This document shows, one piece after another, positions 10,580 through 19,650 of a DNA stretch of 64,000 bases. The DNA comes from Shinella fusca (GTDB lineage: Bacteria; Pseudomonadota; Alphaproteobacteria; Rhizobiales; Rhizobiaceae), in contig NZ_JACHIK010000008.1 of the NCBI RefSeq assembly GCF_014203155.1, positions 153,266-217,265 of the forward strand. The letters run 5' to 3'. Below the pieces are notes generated by a model that worked only from the letters and a program-made list of their open reading frames with translations, ran no database searches and had not been told where the DNA came from. Position numbers and translations under genes: made by a program. Each line of letters opens with the position of its first letter. Position 1 is the stretch's first letter.

Positions 10580-11299
10580 TCAATCCGCGGCGTGGCTCTT
10601 GGGCCAGACGCCTTCGCGTTCCAGAATTTTCGTCGCGGCCGCCTGTTCGGCGGCCCGTTTCGAGCGGTCGATGCCGGTTTCCGGCGCAACGCCCCGGATC
10701 TCCACCGTCACGGTGAAGCGCGGGTCGTGGTCCGGTCCCGAACGCTCGTCCACCCGGTAGCTCGGCGTCACGCCGAAGCGGGCATGGGCCCATTCCTGCA
10801 ATTCGGTCTTGGCGTCGCGCCGCGCGCCTTCCGCACGGGCGGCCCTGCCCTCCCAGTTGGAAAGGATGAAGCTGCGCGCCGCTTCCAGCCCGCCGTCGAG
10901 ATAGATGGCGGCGATCAGCGATTCTACCACATCCGCCCGCACATTCAGCATGGCTTTTCCGGTGAGCTTCTTGACGTCCGCCCCGGTGCGGATGAAGCGG
11001 TGCAGGCCGAGGTCATCCGAGACGGCCGCGCAGCTTTCCGCGCTGACGAGCTGGTTGAGGCGAACGGAAAGCTCGCCCTCCTTCGCCTCGCGGAAGGTGC
11101 GGAACAGCATCTCGGCGACGCAGAGCCCGAGCACGCGGTCGCCGAGGAATTCCAGCCGCTCGTAGTTCACGCCCTTGCCGGGGCGGGCGCTGGCATGCGT
11201 GATCGCCCGGTCGAGGCGGTCCTTGTCGGTGAAGACGTAGCCGATCAGGTCCTCGAGGGCCTTGCGGTTCACGTCGTTCAGCGGGATGGCGCCCTTCAT
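10580..11299 (-). CDS. rnc: Ribonuclease III
   Basis: RNase III cleaves double-stranded RNA in rRNA precursors and regulatory RNAs. The 239-residue protein has the signature ERLEFLGDRVLGLCVAEML (about 47-65), the second catalytic acid cluster in ADVVESLIAAIYLDGG, and a C-terminal dsRNA-binding domain (AKTELQEWAHARFG through AAEQAAATKILE). Its ATG (11299) overlaps the lepB stop as ATGA, so translation is coupled. It is followed after 8 bp by era. Confidence 0.97.
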   Translation of the reverse strand: MKGAIPLNDVNRKALEDLIGYVFTDKDRLDRAITHASARPGKGVNYERLEFLGDRVLGLCVAEMLFRTFREAKEGELSVRLNQLVSAESCAAVSDDLGLHRFIRTGADVKKLTGKAMLNVRADVVESLIAAIYLDGGLEAARSFILSNWEGRAARAEGARRDAKTELQEWAHARFGVTPSYRVDERSGPDHDPRFTVTVEIRGVAPETGIDRSKRAAEQAAATKILEREGVWPKSHAAD

Positions 11300-12066
11300 T
11301 CAACGACCTTGAAGAGCCGGTCCCACCTGAGGTTCGTCGGCCACTTCCAGATTTCGCTGAAGGAGGTGTCGTGGCCGAGCGAGAAGAAGATCAGGCTTGC
11401 ACGGCCGATGAGGTTTTCGGCGGGCACGAAACCGACGTCGAAACGGCTGTCGGCCGAGTTGTCGCGGTTGTCGCCCATCATGAAGTAATGGCCTTCCGGC
11501 ACGATGAATTCGCGCGTGTTGTCGCCGACCGTGCCGGGGCGCGAATCGAGCGTGTCGAAGCTGACGCCGGTGTCGAAGGTCTCGCGGAAGACAGGCACGT
11601 CCTCGCCGGTGTCGTACTGGTCGTCGGCGCGGAAGAAGCCGTCATGCGCGCGCGGCACGGGCTGGCCGTTGATGTAGAGGATGCTGTCCTTGACCTGCAC
11701 ATGGTCGCCCGGCAGGCCGACGAGGCGCTTGATGTAGTCGATCTCCGGGTTCGGCGGGAAGCGGAAGACGACGATATCGCCGCGCTTCGGCTCGCTCGCG
11801 AAGATGCGGCCGGAGAACAGGTTCGGCGAGAACGGCAGCGAATACTTCGAATAGCCATAGGAGAACTTGTTGACGAAGAGATAGTCGCCGACGAGCAGCG
11901 TCGGCATCATCGAGCCCGAGGGGATCGTGAACGGCTGGAACAGCAGCGTGCGGATCACCACGGCGAGCAGAAGCGCCTGAATGATGACCTTGACGTTTTC
12001 CCACAGGCCGCCCTGGGCCTTCTCGGTCTTCTCTGCCACGGCGGACTTGTCCTTATTTGCAAACAT
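11296..12066 (-). CDS. lepB: Signal peptidase I
   Basis: Type I signal peptidase removes signal peptides at the outer face of the inner membrane. The 256-residue product has one N-terminal membrane segment (about 26-43), box B PSGSMMPTL with catalytic Ser52, the lysine dyad partner Lys113 in IDYIKRLVGLPGD, and box E GDNRDNSADSR. It sits third in the run DUF2062-acpS-lepB-rnc-era and overlaps rnc by 4 bp. Confidence 0.97.
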   Translation of the reverse strand: MFANKDKSAVAEKTEKAQGGLWENVKVIIQALLLAVVIRTLLFQPFTIPSGSMMPTLLVGDYLFVNKFSYGYSKYSLPFSPNLFSGRIFASEPKRGDIVVFRFPPNPEIDYIKRLVGLPGDHVQVKDSILYINGQPVPRAHDGFFRADDQYDTGEDVPVFRETFDTGVSFDTLDSRPGTVGDNTREFIVPEGHYFMMGDNRDNSADSRFDVGFVPAENLIGRASLIFFSLGHDTSFSEIWKWPTNLRWDRLFKVVE

Positions 12067-12132
12067 GGGGCCCTCTATAGAGGAAAGGTTGTCTATTGGA
12101 AATCATGCCGGCCAAAAAGTCGCCGGGACCGG

Positions 12133-12543
12133 TCATCCCGGCGTTCCGGCCGGCAGCGCCTCGATGATCACGAAGGCCTGCGCCAGCGGGAAGTCGTCGG
12201 TGATGGTGATGTGGATGCGCGCCTCGTGGCCTTCCGGCAGGAGCTGCTTCAGCCGTTCGAGCGCGCCGCCCGTCAGCCGCATGGTGGGCTTTCCGCCCGG
12301 CAGGTTGACGACGCCCATGTCCTTCCAGAACACGCCCTGCGCCAGCCCCGTGCCGAGCGCCTTGGAACAGGCCTCCTTGGCGGCGAAGCGCTTGGCGTAG
12401 GAGGCCGCGCGGTTCTTGCGCCCGTCGGATTTGGCCTGCTCGATCTCGGTGAAGCAGCGTCCGGTGAAGCGCGCGCCGAAACGCTCCAGCGATTTCTCCA
12501 CCCGGCGGATGTCGATGAGGTCGCTGCCGATGCCGATGATCAT
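12133..12543 (-). CDS. acpS: Holo-[acyl-carrier-protein] synthase
   Basis: AcpS transfers 4'-phosphopantetheine from CoA to apo-ACP for fatty acid synthesis. The 136-residue protein starts [19 protein letters not shown] with the first magnesium-binding acid (D8) and carries the second motif [14 protein letters not shown]. It overlaps the upstream DUF2062 gene by 4 bp (ATGA) and precedes lepB by 66 bp. Confidence 0.96.
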   Translation of the reverse strand: MIIGIGSDLIDIRRVEKSLERFGARFTGRCFTEIEQAKSDGRKNRAASYAKRFAAKEACSKALGTGLAQGVFWKDMGVVNLPGGKPTMRLTGGALERLKQLLPEGHEARIHITITDDFPLAQAFVIIEALPAGTPG

Positions 12544-13109
12544 GAAGGTTCTCCGGGGAAAGGGACGGCCTGGGCGGCGAGCCGCGCCCGGCGCCGCGCC
12601 TTGAAGGAACGCACGGCAAGCTGCGTGGCGGCATAGGCGAGGAAGGCCGTGAGGCCGCCGAGGAAGCCGGCGCCGATGAGCATCGGCTTCAGCACCGGCT
12701 GCCAGAGTTCGGTAAGCTGCAGGTGCTCCATGCGATGGAAGAGTTCCGCCGCGGTGATCGCCTCGGTGGAGCGGATGCCGAGCAGCGCCTCGCCGGAGCG
12801 GAAGGTGGCAAGGGCGATCAGCGGGATCGTGAGGGGATTGGCGATGGTCGTCGCGAGCGCTGCGGCAAGCAGGTTGCCGGCGATCAGGTAGGAAAGCGCC
12901 AGCGCCAGGATGATGTGGAAACCGAGCAGCGGCGTGAAGGCCGAGAAGGTGCCGGCCGCAACGCCCGCGGCCACCGCATGGGGCGAGGCGGAAAGGCGCA
13001 GGATCCTTTTGGCGAGATAGCGCGCGGGACGCGTAACCCCCTTGCGCGGCCAGAAGAATTCGCGCAACCGCTCAGGCCAGGACGGCTTCTTTCTGCGTCT
13101 GAACAACAT
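12540..13109 (-). CDS. DUF2062 membrane protein
   Basis: This 189-residue inner-membrane protein of the DUF2062 family has a basic N-terminus ([19 protein letters not shown]) followed by hydrophobic segments around [46 protein letters not shown] and [16 protein letters not shown]. The family has no well-established function in bacteria of this group. The position at the head of acpS-lepB-rnc-era is conserved in rhizobia as far as I recall. The ATG at 13109 is preferred over one 12 codons upstream, because the upstream residues are not family-like. Confidence 0.85.
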   Translation of the reverse strand: MLFRRRKKPSWPERLREFFWPRKGVTRPARYLAKRILRLSASPHAVAAGVAAGTFSAFTPLLGFHIILALALSYLIAGNLLAAALATTIANPLTIPLIALATFRSGEALLGIRSTEAITAAELFHRMEHLQLTELWQPVLKPMLIGAGFLGGLTAFLAYAATQLAVRSFKARRRARLAAQAVPFPGEPS

Positions 13110-13214
13110 GGTCCAGACATAGCCGATCCCTTGGTGGCATTTCAATGGCGCCGGAAGGCGCCGGGGCTGCCGGCTGTCGTGGCGCGGCCTTCCGCGCCAC
13201 CCGGCCCGTCGGTA

Positions 13215-13367
13215 TCAGTAGGAACGGCGGAAGAGGCCGCGGTCGATCTGACGCTGGCGGTATTCCAGGTCGATCCGGTCGATGGCGCCGTTGAGATAGG
13301 CCATCTCGCGCTCTTCGGTGTTCGGGATGCGCAGGGCGCGGGTGAAATTCTTGATCTGCTTCAACAT
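13215..13367 (-). CDS. DUF3563 small protein
   Basis: This 50-residue protein starts MLKQIKNFTRALRIPNTEER and continues AYLNGAIDRIDLEYRQRQID. It matches the DUF3563 family of very short alpha/betaproteobacterial proteins, in which the segment YLNGA..DLE.RQR.I is the conserved core. It is free-standing, with an AGG-rich site before the ATG at 13367. Function is unknown. An ORF extending 37 codons further upstream has no family support and is rejected. Confidence 0.78.
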   Translation of the reverse strand: MLKQIKNFTRALRIPNTEEREMAYLNGAIDRIDLEYRQRQIDRGLFRRSY

Positions 13368-13476
13368 GGTAAACCTCGTTCGGTTACCTCCCGACGCAGA
13401 AGATAGGAGCGAGACCCCTCCGGCACCAGCGACACTATTCCAACGCAGCCATGCGAATGACGCATAACGGCTGGTC

Positions 13477-13510
13477 AAAACTTGGGCAAACCTGCCTCAA
13501 TCGAGGCAGG
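13477..13510 (-). terminator. Stem-loop downstream of relA/spoT
   Basis: CCTGCCTC (13491-13498), loop AATC and GAGGCAGG (13503-13510) form a perfect 8-bp stem just after the relA/spoT stop. On the minus strand it is followed by TTTGCCCAAGTTTTG, a weak U tract, so it is a plausible intrinsic terminator. Confidence 0.5.
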
Positions 13511-13534
13511 CTGCCGCAAAATTGCATGGAACCG

Positions 13535-15763
13535 TCAGGCGAAGACGCGGCTGATCGTCGAAACGCACTGAAGTTCCTTCAACTGGCCGATCAACTGGTT
13601 GAGCTGGCGCAGGTCCCAGACCTCGAGGTCGATATGCACCTCGGTGAAATCGGCCGCAACGCGCGCCATGGACATGGAGCGGATGTTGACGTCGCTGGTG
13701 GCGATGACCTGCGTGACCTCGGCGAGCGTGCCCGGCTCGTTCAGCGCATTGATCATGATGCGCGCCATGAAGCGGGTGTTGTTGGCCTCGTCGAGGTCCC
13801 AGCGCACGTCGATCCAGCGTTCCGGCTCGTCGTCGAACTTCTGCAGGGCCGGCGACTGGATCGGGTAGATGGTGATGCCCTTGTCCTTCTCCATGATGCC
13901 GACGATACGGTCGCCGGGCACGGCGCCGCCGGCGGAGAAATGCACTTCGGCATTGCCGGACAGGCCGCGGATCGGCAGAGCCTCGGGGCCGGTCTCCGTC
14001 TCCCCGCCCTCCAGCGCCGTCTTCGCCTTGCCGGGCAGCTTGAAGACCATGCCGGCGGCGCTGCGCATGTTGAACCAGCCGTCGTCCGAGCTGGGCTTCA
14101 CTGTCACGCGCTCGTCCTGGTAGTCGGGGAAGACGGCGCGCAGCACGTCGAGCGAGGAGAGCTCGCCGCGGCCGACCGCGGCGATGGCGTCCTCCACGTC
14201 CTTCTGGCCGAGGCGGTGAAGGACGGGCTTCAGCCCGTCGCGCGAGAAGGACTTGCCGGCGCGGTCGAAGGTGCGCTCCAGGATGCGGTAGCCGAGGCCG
14301 GAATATTGCTTGCGCACGGCCGCGCGCGTGGCCTTGCGGATGGCGGCGCGCGCCTTGCCGGTGACGACGATCTCCTCCCAGGCCGGCGGCGGGACCTGGA
14401 TGCCGGAGCGGATGATCTCCACCTCGTCGCCGTTGTTGAGGCGGGTGACGAGCGGCATGATGCGGCCGTTGATCTTGGCGCCGACGCAGGTGTCGCCGAC
14501 ATTGGTGTGCACCGCATAGGCGAAGTCGATGGGTGTCGCCCCGCGCGGCAGCGTGATGAGCTGGCCCTTCGGCGTGAAGGTGAAGACCTGGTCCTGGAAG
14601 AGTTCGAGCTTGGTGTGCTCGAGGAATTCCTCCGCATTGTCGCCCTCGGCCAGCGATTCGATCGTCCGGCGCAGCATGGAATAGGCGTTGGAGCGCGGCG
14701 ACTGCACGACCTCGTCGTTGGCGCTCTCGCGGTCCTTGTAGAGCGAATGGGCGGCGATGCCGTATTCGGCGATCTCGTGCATGCGCTTGGTGCGGATCTG
14801 CAGCTCGATGCGCTGGCGGGACGGGCCGACGATGGTCGTGTGGATCGACTGGTAGTCGTTCTGCTTGGGCGTCGAGATATAGTCCTTGAAGCGGCCCGGC
14901 ACGACGCGCCAGCGCGTGTGCACGATGCCGAGCGCGGCATAGCAGGCGGGAATGTCGTCGACGAGGATGCGGAAGGCGTAGACGTCGGAAAGCTGCTCGA
15001 AGGAGAGCGACTTCGACTGCATCTTGCGGAAGACCGAATAGGGCTTCTTCTGCCGGCCCTTGACGAGGGCATCCGGCAGGCCGTTGACGACCAGGAGCTC
15101 GCGCAGCTCCTCCTCGATCTTGCGGATCAGGCCCTCGTTGCGCTGGGACAGTTCCTCCAGCTTGTGCGTGACGGTCTCGTAGGCTTCCGGATTGATGTAG
15201 CGGAAGGACAGGTCCTCCAGCTCCTCGCGCATGTCCTGCATGCCCATGCGGCCGGCGAGCGGCGCATAGATATCCATCGTCTCTTCCGAGATGCGGGCGC
15301 GCTTTTCCGGCGACATGTGGTCGAGGGTGCGCATGTTGTGCAGGCGGTCGGCGAGCTTGACGAGGAGCACCCGCACGTCGTCGGAAATGGCGAGCAGCAG
15401 CTTCCTCAGGTTCTCGGCCTGCTTGGCCTTCTTGGAGACGAGGTCGAGCTTCTTGATCTTGGTGAGGCCCTCGACGAGCGCGCCGATATCCTCGCCGAAC
15501 AGTTCGTCGATCTCCGCGCGCGTCGCCGTCGTGTCCTCGATCGTGTCGTGCAGCAGCGCGACGGCGATGGTCGATTCGTCGAGGCGCATGTCGGTGAGGA
15601 TCGCGGCCACTTCGAGGGGATGCGAGATATAGGGATCGCCGCTCGCCCGCTTCTGCTGCCCGTGCTTCTGCATGGCATAGACATAGGCCTTGTTCAGCAG
15701 GGCCTCGTTGACGTCCGGCTTGTATTTCTGAACCCGCTCGACGAGTTCATATTGACGCATCAT
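13535..15763 (-). CDS. relA/spoT: Bifunctional (p)ppGpp synthetase/hydrolase (RSH)
   Basis: This 742-residue RSH enzyme makes and degrades (p)ppGpp in the stringent response. The HD hydrolase domain has LLHDTIEDT (H72, D73) and LVKLADRLHNMRTL; the synthetase domain includes the FRKMQSKSL and IELQIRTKRMHEIAEYGIAAH stretches; a TGS domain follows at FTPKGQLITLPRGATPIDFAY; and the C-terminus ends in an ACT domain (MINALNEPGTLAEVTQVIA). Both catalytic halves look intact, as expected where a single Rel enzyme serves the genome. The start is MMRQYELVERVQKYKPD; the first ATG (15763) is the conventional choice. It lies 109 bp after rpoZ, with a terminator between them. Confidence 0.96.
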   Translation of the reverse strand: MMRQYELVERVQKYKPDVNEALLNKAYVYAMQKHGQQKRASGDPYISHPLEVAAILTDMRLDESTIAVALLHDTIEDTTATRAEIDELFGEDIGALVEGLTKIKKLDLVSKKAKQAENLRKLLLAISDDVRVLLVKLADRLHNMRTLDHMSPEKRARISEETMDIYAPLAGRMGMQDMREELEDLSFRYINPEAYETVTHKLEELSQRNEGLIRKIEEELRELLVVNGLPDALVKGRQKKPYSVFRKMQSKSLSFEQLSDVYAFRILVDDIPACYAALGIVHTRWRVVPGRFKDYISTPKQNDYQSIHTTIVGPSRQRIELQIRTKRMHEIAEYGIAAHSLYKDRESANDEVVQSPRSNAYSMLRRTIESLAEGDNAEEFLEHTKLELFQDQVFTFTPKGQLITLPRGATPIDFAYAVHTNVGDTCVGAKINGRIMPLVTRLNNGDEVEIIRSGIQVPPPAWEEIVVTGKARAAIRKATRAAVRKQYSGLGYRILERTFDRAGKSFSRDGLKPVLHRLGQKDVEDAIAAVGRGELSSLDVLRAVFPDYQDERVTVKPSSDDGWFNMRSAAGMVFKLPGKAKTALEGGETETGPEALPIRGLSGNAEVHFSAGGAVPGDRIVGIMEKDKGITIYPIQSPALQKFDDEPERWIDVRWDLDEANNTRFMARIMINALNEPGTLAEVTQVIATSDVNIRSMSMARVAADFTEVHIDLEVWDLRQLNQLIGQLKELQCVSTISRVFA

Positions 15764-15796
15764 TCTCGGTCGGCTCCTGCCCGCTTCGCGCGGGGC

Positions 15797-15832
15797 AAAA
15801 AAAAGTGCGCCCCGACCTTACGAGGGGCGCAC
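15797..15832 (-). terminator. Intrinsic terminator between rpoZ and relA/spoT
   Basis: GTGCGCCCC (15805-15813) pairs perfectly with GGGGCGCAC (15824-15832), and an eight-base A run (15797-15804) becomes the U tract on the minus strand. It terminates rpoZ transcripts, so read-through or a separate promoter must supply relA/spoT. Confidence 0.85.
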
Positions 15833-15872
15833 CGGCATTCGCAATATCAAAGGTTTCGGCAAGGCGCCGAAA

Positions 15873-16274
15873 TCAGTAATCGTCGCTCTTTTCCGGCGGC
15901 ACGAGGCCTTCGATGCCGGCCAGCAGCTCTTCTTCCGACATGCGGTCGAAGGCGATCGTCTCCGGCTGGTCCTCGTCCTCGTCGATGACCGCGGTCGTCG
16001 CGTCGTCGGCGATGAGGCTTGCCGGATCGGGCTCGGGCTCGTCCACTTCCACATGCTTCTGCAGCGAGTGGATCAGGTCTTCCTTGAGGTCGTCGGGCGA
16101 AAGGGTCTCGTCGGCGATCTCGCGCAGCGCCACGACCGGGTTCTTGTCGTTGTCGCGATCGACGGTGATGGAGGCGCCCTGCGAGATGAGGCGGGCGCGA
16201 TGGCTTGCAAGGAGAACCAGTTCGAAACGGTTGTCGACCTTGTCGATGCAATCTTCAACGGTGACACGGGCCAT
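15873..16274 (-). CDS. rpoZ: RNA polymerase omega subunit
   Basis: Omega aids assembly of RNA polymerase and, in many bacteria, takes part in ppGpp binding. The 133-residue product starts [20 protein letters not shown] and has the conserved core [27 protein letters not shown]. The acidic C-terminal extension beyond about residue 75 is typical of rhizobial omega. The gene beside relA/spoT is a widespread arrangement. The ATG at 16274 matches the family start; an upstream in-frame ATG does not. Confidence 0.95.
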   Translation of the reverse strand: MARVTVEDCIDKVDNRFELVLLASHRARLISQGASITVDRDNDKNPVVALREIADETLSPDDLKEDLIHSLQKHVEVDEPEPDPASLIADDATTAVIDEDEDQPETIAFDRMSEEELLAGIEGLVPPEKSDDY

Positions 16275-16685
16275 TGCCTGTCCTTTGTGATCCAGAATTT
16301 CAGGAGTTTGCATGCCCGATACAGGCATCGGGCGACAAATTCAAGTTTTTCCTTCCCCCGCCCCCGCGCGCGAGGTATCGCGCCCGACACGCCAAACCCC
16401 TGATTGAGCCCTCCCCTTACGGAAGGCGGACGGGGAAAATATCGGACAAATAGGGTAAGACGCGGGAACTGTTTCTCTATTCCGAAGCTCTTGAATCTGC
16501 TGAAACGTTGCCGGCGGGAAAAATCGCCTCCGCAACCTAGATTTGCTTGGAAACGGCGAGCCTCTGCCCTAAATGATGATTATATGAAAAAGAGTTAATT
16601 CAACCGGATAGTGCATCCGGCAAGACGCTGTACGACCGAAACCCAACCGTTTTCCTCAACTTCTATTTAAAAGGATTTGCCAGAT
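16275..16685. other. 411-bp divergent intergenic region, rpoZ / NYN gene
   Basis: No gene was found here. It must hold the promoters for rpoZ (leftward) and the NYN-domain gene (rightward). Two short perfect inverted repeats are visible: GCCCGAT (16314-16320) with ATCGGGC (16327-16333) in the rpoZ leader, and CCGGAT (16604-16609) with ATCCGG (16615-16620) in the leader of the NYN gene. Neither has a U tract. Confidence 0.55.
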
Positions 16686-17261
16686 ATGTTCGACCCCCGC
16701 GAGAAAATCGCCCTCTTCATCGACGGTGCAAATCTCTATGCGGCTTCCCGGACACTCGGCTTCGACATCGACTACCGCAAGCTGCTCAAGGCCTTCCAGA
16801 AGCGCGGCTACCTGCTGCGGGCCTATTACTACACCGCCCTCATCGAGGACCAGGAATACTCCTCCATCCGCCCGCTGATCGACTGGCTGGACTATAACGG
16901 CTACAAGGTCGTCACCAAGCCGGCCAAGGAATTCACCGACTCGCTCGGCCGCCGCAAGATCAAGGGCAACATGGATATCGAGCTGGCCATCGACGCGATG
17001 GAGCAGTCCGAGACCGTCGACCACCTCGTCATCTTCTCCGGCGACGGCGACTTCACCACGCTGGTGGAAGCGCTCCAGCGCCGCGGCCGCAAGGTCTCCG
17101 TCGTCTCCACCATGCAGACGCAGCCGCCGATGATCGCCGACGACCTGCGCCGCCAGGCCGACTATTTCATCGACCTCGGCACGCTCAAGGCCGAAATCGG
17201 CCGCGATCCCTCCGAGCGCCCGCAGCGCGCCGTCGAGCCCGTGGAAAGCGCCGTGGAATGA
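16686..17261 (+). CDS. NYN/PIN-like (LabA/DUF88) domain protein
   Basis: This 191-residue protein has the NYN fold, a PIN-like metal-dependent RNase domain. It shows FIDGANLYAASRTLGFDIDY with the first acidic residue, KGNMDIELAIDAM and IFSGDGDFTTLVEALQRRG, which together supply the usual acidic cluster. The LabA/DUF88 group is expected to cut RNA, but no substrate is known for rhizobial members. The ATG at 16686 has AAGGA ten bases upstream; a TTG nine bases earlier sits on top of that site and is unlikely. The C-terminal 25 residues (PSERPQRAVEPVESAVE) are disordered. Confidence 0.85.
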   Translation: MFDPREKIALFIDGANLYAASRTLGFDIDYRKLLKAFQKRGYLLRAYYYTALIEDQEYSSIRPLIDWLDYNGYKVVTKPAKEFTDSLGRRKIKGNMDIELAIDAMEQSETVDHLVIFSGDGDFTTLVEALQRRGRKVSVVSTMQTQPPMIADDLRRQADYFIDLGTLKAEIGRDPSERPQRAVEPVESAVE

Positions 17262-17425
17262 GGGCCTCCGGCGGGCGCGAACGACAGTCGGGTAACGGCG
17301 GAATGCGGCGTTTCAAGCTTCCATAAACCTTGAATCAAATCCCGTTTCCCGCCGTTAATGTTCCTCAAGACTCTGCTGATATTCCGGATACCTGAAATTC
17401 ATCTCGCATCAGGACATCCGGAAAA

Positions 17426-17899
17426 ATGGTGGACGCAGTATCGTTCTCGGGCAACAGCTATCGGGCCGTGTCGAATGCGCTCGAAGCGCGCGCGCTGGCC
17501 CCGTCCGCCGAAAGCCGGCCTGCCGCAAGCGCGCTTGCCGCGCTCGCCGTGCCGCAGCCGGTCACCCGCGTTTCCACCCCGTCCGATATGGCGGAGGAGA
17601 CCGGCGATCTCGGCTTCCTCTATACGCCGGCCGGCCTGCCAGGCACATCGGCCCTGCCCGCCTATGCCGTCCCCGCCACACAGGCGACGGACCTTGAGGG
17701 GGCGAACGGCCGCAACGGGTCCGCGCGGCTTGCCGTGGAAAGCAGCGAGCTCAACGCCCTGCTGTCGTCGTTCCTGACGGCGCGCACGCCGAGCGCCAAT
17801 CCGGCGCCCTCGCCGGACGTTCCGGCGGAAACGGGCAACACGGAGCTTGCCCATGCCGCCCGCCAGTCGGTGATCGCGCAGATCTACAGCCAGTTCTAG
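17426..17899 (+). CDS. Hypothetical protein, low-complexity, conserved-looking C-terminus
   Basis: I do not recognise this 157-residue protein. It starts MVDAVSFSGNSYRAVSNALE, has an Ala/Pro/Ser-rich middle without membrane segments or signal peptide, and ends in a more ordered helix TELAHAARQSVIAQIYSQF. Codon bias is like the neighbours (third-position G/C), and the frame is open from an ATG with AGGA 11 bases upstream, which supports a real gene. It is convergent with smpB. Confidence 0.62.
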   Translation: MVDAVSFSGNSYRAVSNALEARALAPSAESRPAASALAALAVPQPVTRVSTPSDMAEETGDLGFLYTPAGLPGTSALPAYAVPATQATDLEGANGRNGSARLAVESSELNALLSSFLTARTPSANPAPSPDVPAETGNTELAHAARQSVIAQIYSQF

Positions 17900-17926
17900 T
17901 TTTTTTGTCTTATCGCATTGTCCGCC

Positions 17927-17948
17927 GCCGAAGCGATTTCGCTTCGGC
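17927..17948. terminator. Stem-loop between convergent genes
   Basis: GCCGAAGCG (17927-17935), loop ATTT and CGCTTCGGC (17940-17948) form a perfect 9-bp stem between the hypothetical gene and smpB. Neither side has a clean U tract, so terminator function is tentative. Confidence 0.45.
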
Positions 17949-17963
17949 TGGAAAGGCTCCGCC

Positions 17964-18443
17964 TCAGCCGCGTTCGCGCAGCAGGCGGCCCTTCTGGCGG
18001 TTCCAGTCGCGTTCCTTCTCGGTCTCGCGCTTGTCGTGCAGCTTCTTGCCCTTGGCAAGCGCCAGTTCGAGCTTGGCCCGGCCGCTGTCGTTGAAATAGA
18101 TCTTCAGCGGCACGAGGGTCATGCCCTCGCGGTTGATCGCCACGCGCAGGCGATGGATTTCGCGCTTGGAGAGCAGCAGCTTGCGCCGCCGGCGGGTCTC
18201 GTGGTTGAAGCGGTTGGCCTGGAGATATTCCGGCAGGTAGGAATTGATCAGCCAGAGCTCGCCGTCCTCGTCCGAGGCATAGGATTCGGCAATGTTCGCC
18301 TTGCCCTCGCGCAGGGATTTGACCTCCGTGCCGGTCAGCACCAGACCGGCCTCGTAGGTATCCACGATCTCGTAGTTGTAGCGGGCCTTGCGGTTCTCCG
18401 CCACGATCTTCTTGATCGTCGTCGGGCGTGCCTTCGTCGCCAT
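17964..18443 (-). CDS. smpB: SsrA-binding protein SmpB
   Basis: SmpB binds tmRNA and is required for trans-translation rescue of stalled ribosomes. The 159-residue protein has the family core [19 protein letters not shown], the segment [19 protein letters not shown] and a basic tail rich in KR ([20 protein letters not shown]). Its ATG shares one base with the dapA stop (TGATG at 18441-18445), so it is translationally coupled to dapA. dapA-smpB is a common rhizobial pair. Confidence 0.96.
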   Translation of the reverse strand: MATKARPTTIKKIVAENRKARYNYEIVDTYEAGLVLTGTEVKSLREGKANIAESYASDEDGELWLINSYLPEYLQANRFNHETRRRRKLLLSKREIHRLRVAINREGMTLVPLKIYFNDSGRAKLELALAKGKKLHDKRETEKERDWNRQKGRLLRERG

Positions 18444-19327
18444 CAGTTCAGAAGGTCCGCATGGCGCAGCGCCGCGTCGATGGCCGCTTCCGTCGCCGGC
18501 TCCAGCGTCGACATGAGCGGCGAGCGGACGAGGCGATTGAGGCCGCGAATGCGGTGCAGCGCATATTTCGCGCCGCAGACGCCGGGCTCCATGAAGATCG
18601 CCTTGTGCAGCGGCATCAGCCTGTCCTGGTATTCGAGCGCCTTGGCATAGTCGCCGGCAAGCGTCGCCTTCTGGAACTCGCTGCAAAGGCGCGGGGCGAC
18701 ATTGGCCGTAACGGAGATACAGCCGACGCCGCCATGGGCGTTGAAGCCGAGCGCCGTCGCGTCCTCGCCGGAAAGCTGCACGAATTCCTTGCCGCAGGTG
18801 ATGCGCTGCTCGGAGACGCGCTCGATCTTGCCGGTCGCATCCTTGACGCCGACGATCGAGGGATGCGCCTTGTGCAGCGCGCCCATCGTTTCCGGCGTCA
18901 TGTCGATCACCGAACGGCCGGGAATGTTGTAGATGACGATCGGCAGCTTCACGGCCTCGGCGATGGCCGAGAAATGCGCGAAGAGGCCCTTCTGCGTCGG
19001 CTTGTTGTAATAAGGCGTGACGACGAGGATGGCATCCGCCCCGGCCTTCTCGGCGTGGCGGGCAAGATCGATCGCTTCCTTCGTGTTGTTCGAGCCGGCG
19101 CCGGCGATCACCGGGACGCGGCGGGCGGCGACCTCGATGCACAGTTCCACGACCCGTTTGTGCTCGTCATGCGACAGCGTCGGCGACTCGCCGGTGGTGC
19201 CGACAGGCACCAGCCCGTGGCTGCCTTCGCTGATCGACCATTCGACATGCGCGGCAAAGGCCTTTTCATCGACTGCGCCGGCATCGGTGAACGGGGTGAC
19301 GAGGGCGGGAATGGATCCCTGGAACAT
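18443..19327 (-). CDS. dapA: 4-hydroxy-tetrahydrodipicolinate synthase
   Basis: DapA condenses pyruvate with aspartate semialdehyde in lysine and diaminopimelate synthesis. The 294-residue TIM barrel has [14 protein letters not shown] (about 43-56), the catalytic Tyr133 in IYNIPGRS and the Schiff-base Lys162 in VGVKDATG. The ATG at 19327 has a strong AGGAG site. It overlaps smpB downstream. The leader contains a terminator-like inverted repeat at 19390-19450. Confidence 0.96.
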   Translation of the reverse strand: MFQGSIPALVTPFTDAGAVDEKAFAAHVEWSISEGSHGLVPVGTTGESPTLSHDEHKRVVELCIEVAARRVPVIAGAGSNNTKEAIDLARHAEKAGADAILVVTPYYNKPTQKGLFAHFSAIAEAVKLPIVIYNIPGRSVIDMTPETMGALHKAHPSIVGVKDATGKIERVSEQRITCGKEFVQLSGEDATALGFNAHGGVGCISVTANVAPRLCSEFQKATLAGDYAKALEYQDRLMPLHKAIFMEPGVCGAKYALHRIRGLNRLVRSPLMSTLEPATEAAIDAALRHADLLN

Positions 19328-19650
19328 CGAGAACTCCTGAGGCCAGAGCCGCCCGGAGGGCTTACACGCTTTGGCCGTATTCCGTGGTTAAAAACGCCCG
19401 CACAATAATCATGTGACGGTGATGCGGCAAGCCGCGCGGCGGGCGTTTTTCACGCGCGGCCGGGCGGCGGCGCCCAGGGCCGGCGAATATCCGCGGCCCG
19501 CGATCCGTCGCAGGGAAAGAGGCGGCGTTCACGGCTTGGTGAGCGGCGCCGGTAAGGTTTCGTTAAGGCAACAAAGGGTTAATGGATGGCAGGGAACGGG
19601 CGGGACATGAAGGTCGTACGCGCCGCCCCGGAAGCCTCGCGGGACGTGAC
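19328..19650. other. 323-bp divergent intergenic region, dapA / lytic transglycosylase
   Basis: No gene was found. The region carries a strong inverted repeat (annotated separately) and, upstream of the transglycosylase, an A/T-rich patch around 19555-19585 with two TTAA words spaced 12 bases apart, which is not a CtrA box. Confidence 0.55.
19390..19450. other. Nested stem-loop with T tracts both ways in dapA leader
   Basis: AAAAACGCCCGC (19390-19401) pairs perfectly with GCGGGCGTTTTT (19439-19450) around a 37-base loop that itself holds GCGGC-AA-GCCGC (19424-19435). Read in either direction it is a G/C stem followed by five U residues, which is a terminator shape. It is not at the 3' end of any annotated gene: it lies upstream of both dapA (minus) and the transglycosylase (plus). 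It could be an attenuator in the dapA leader or the terminator of an unannotated small RNA. Confidence 0.5.

Noticed and set aside
19555..19585. CtrA box before the lytic transglycosylase
   Set aside because: The two TTAA words are 12 bases apart, not 7.
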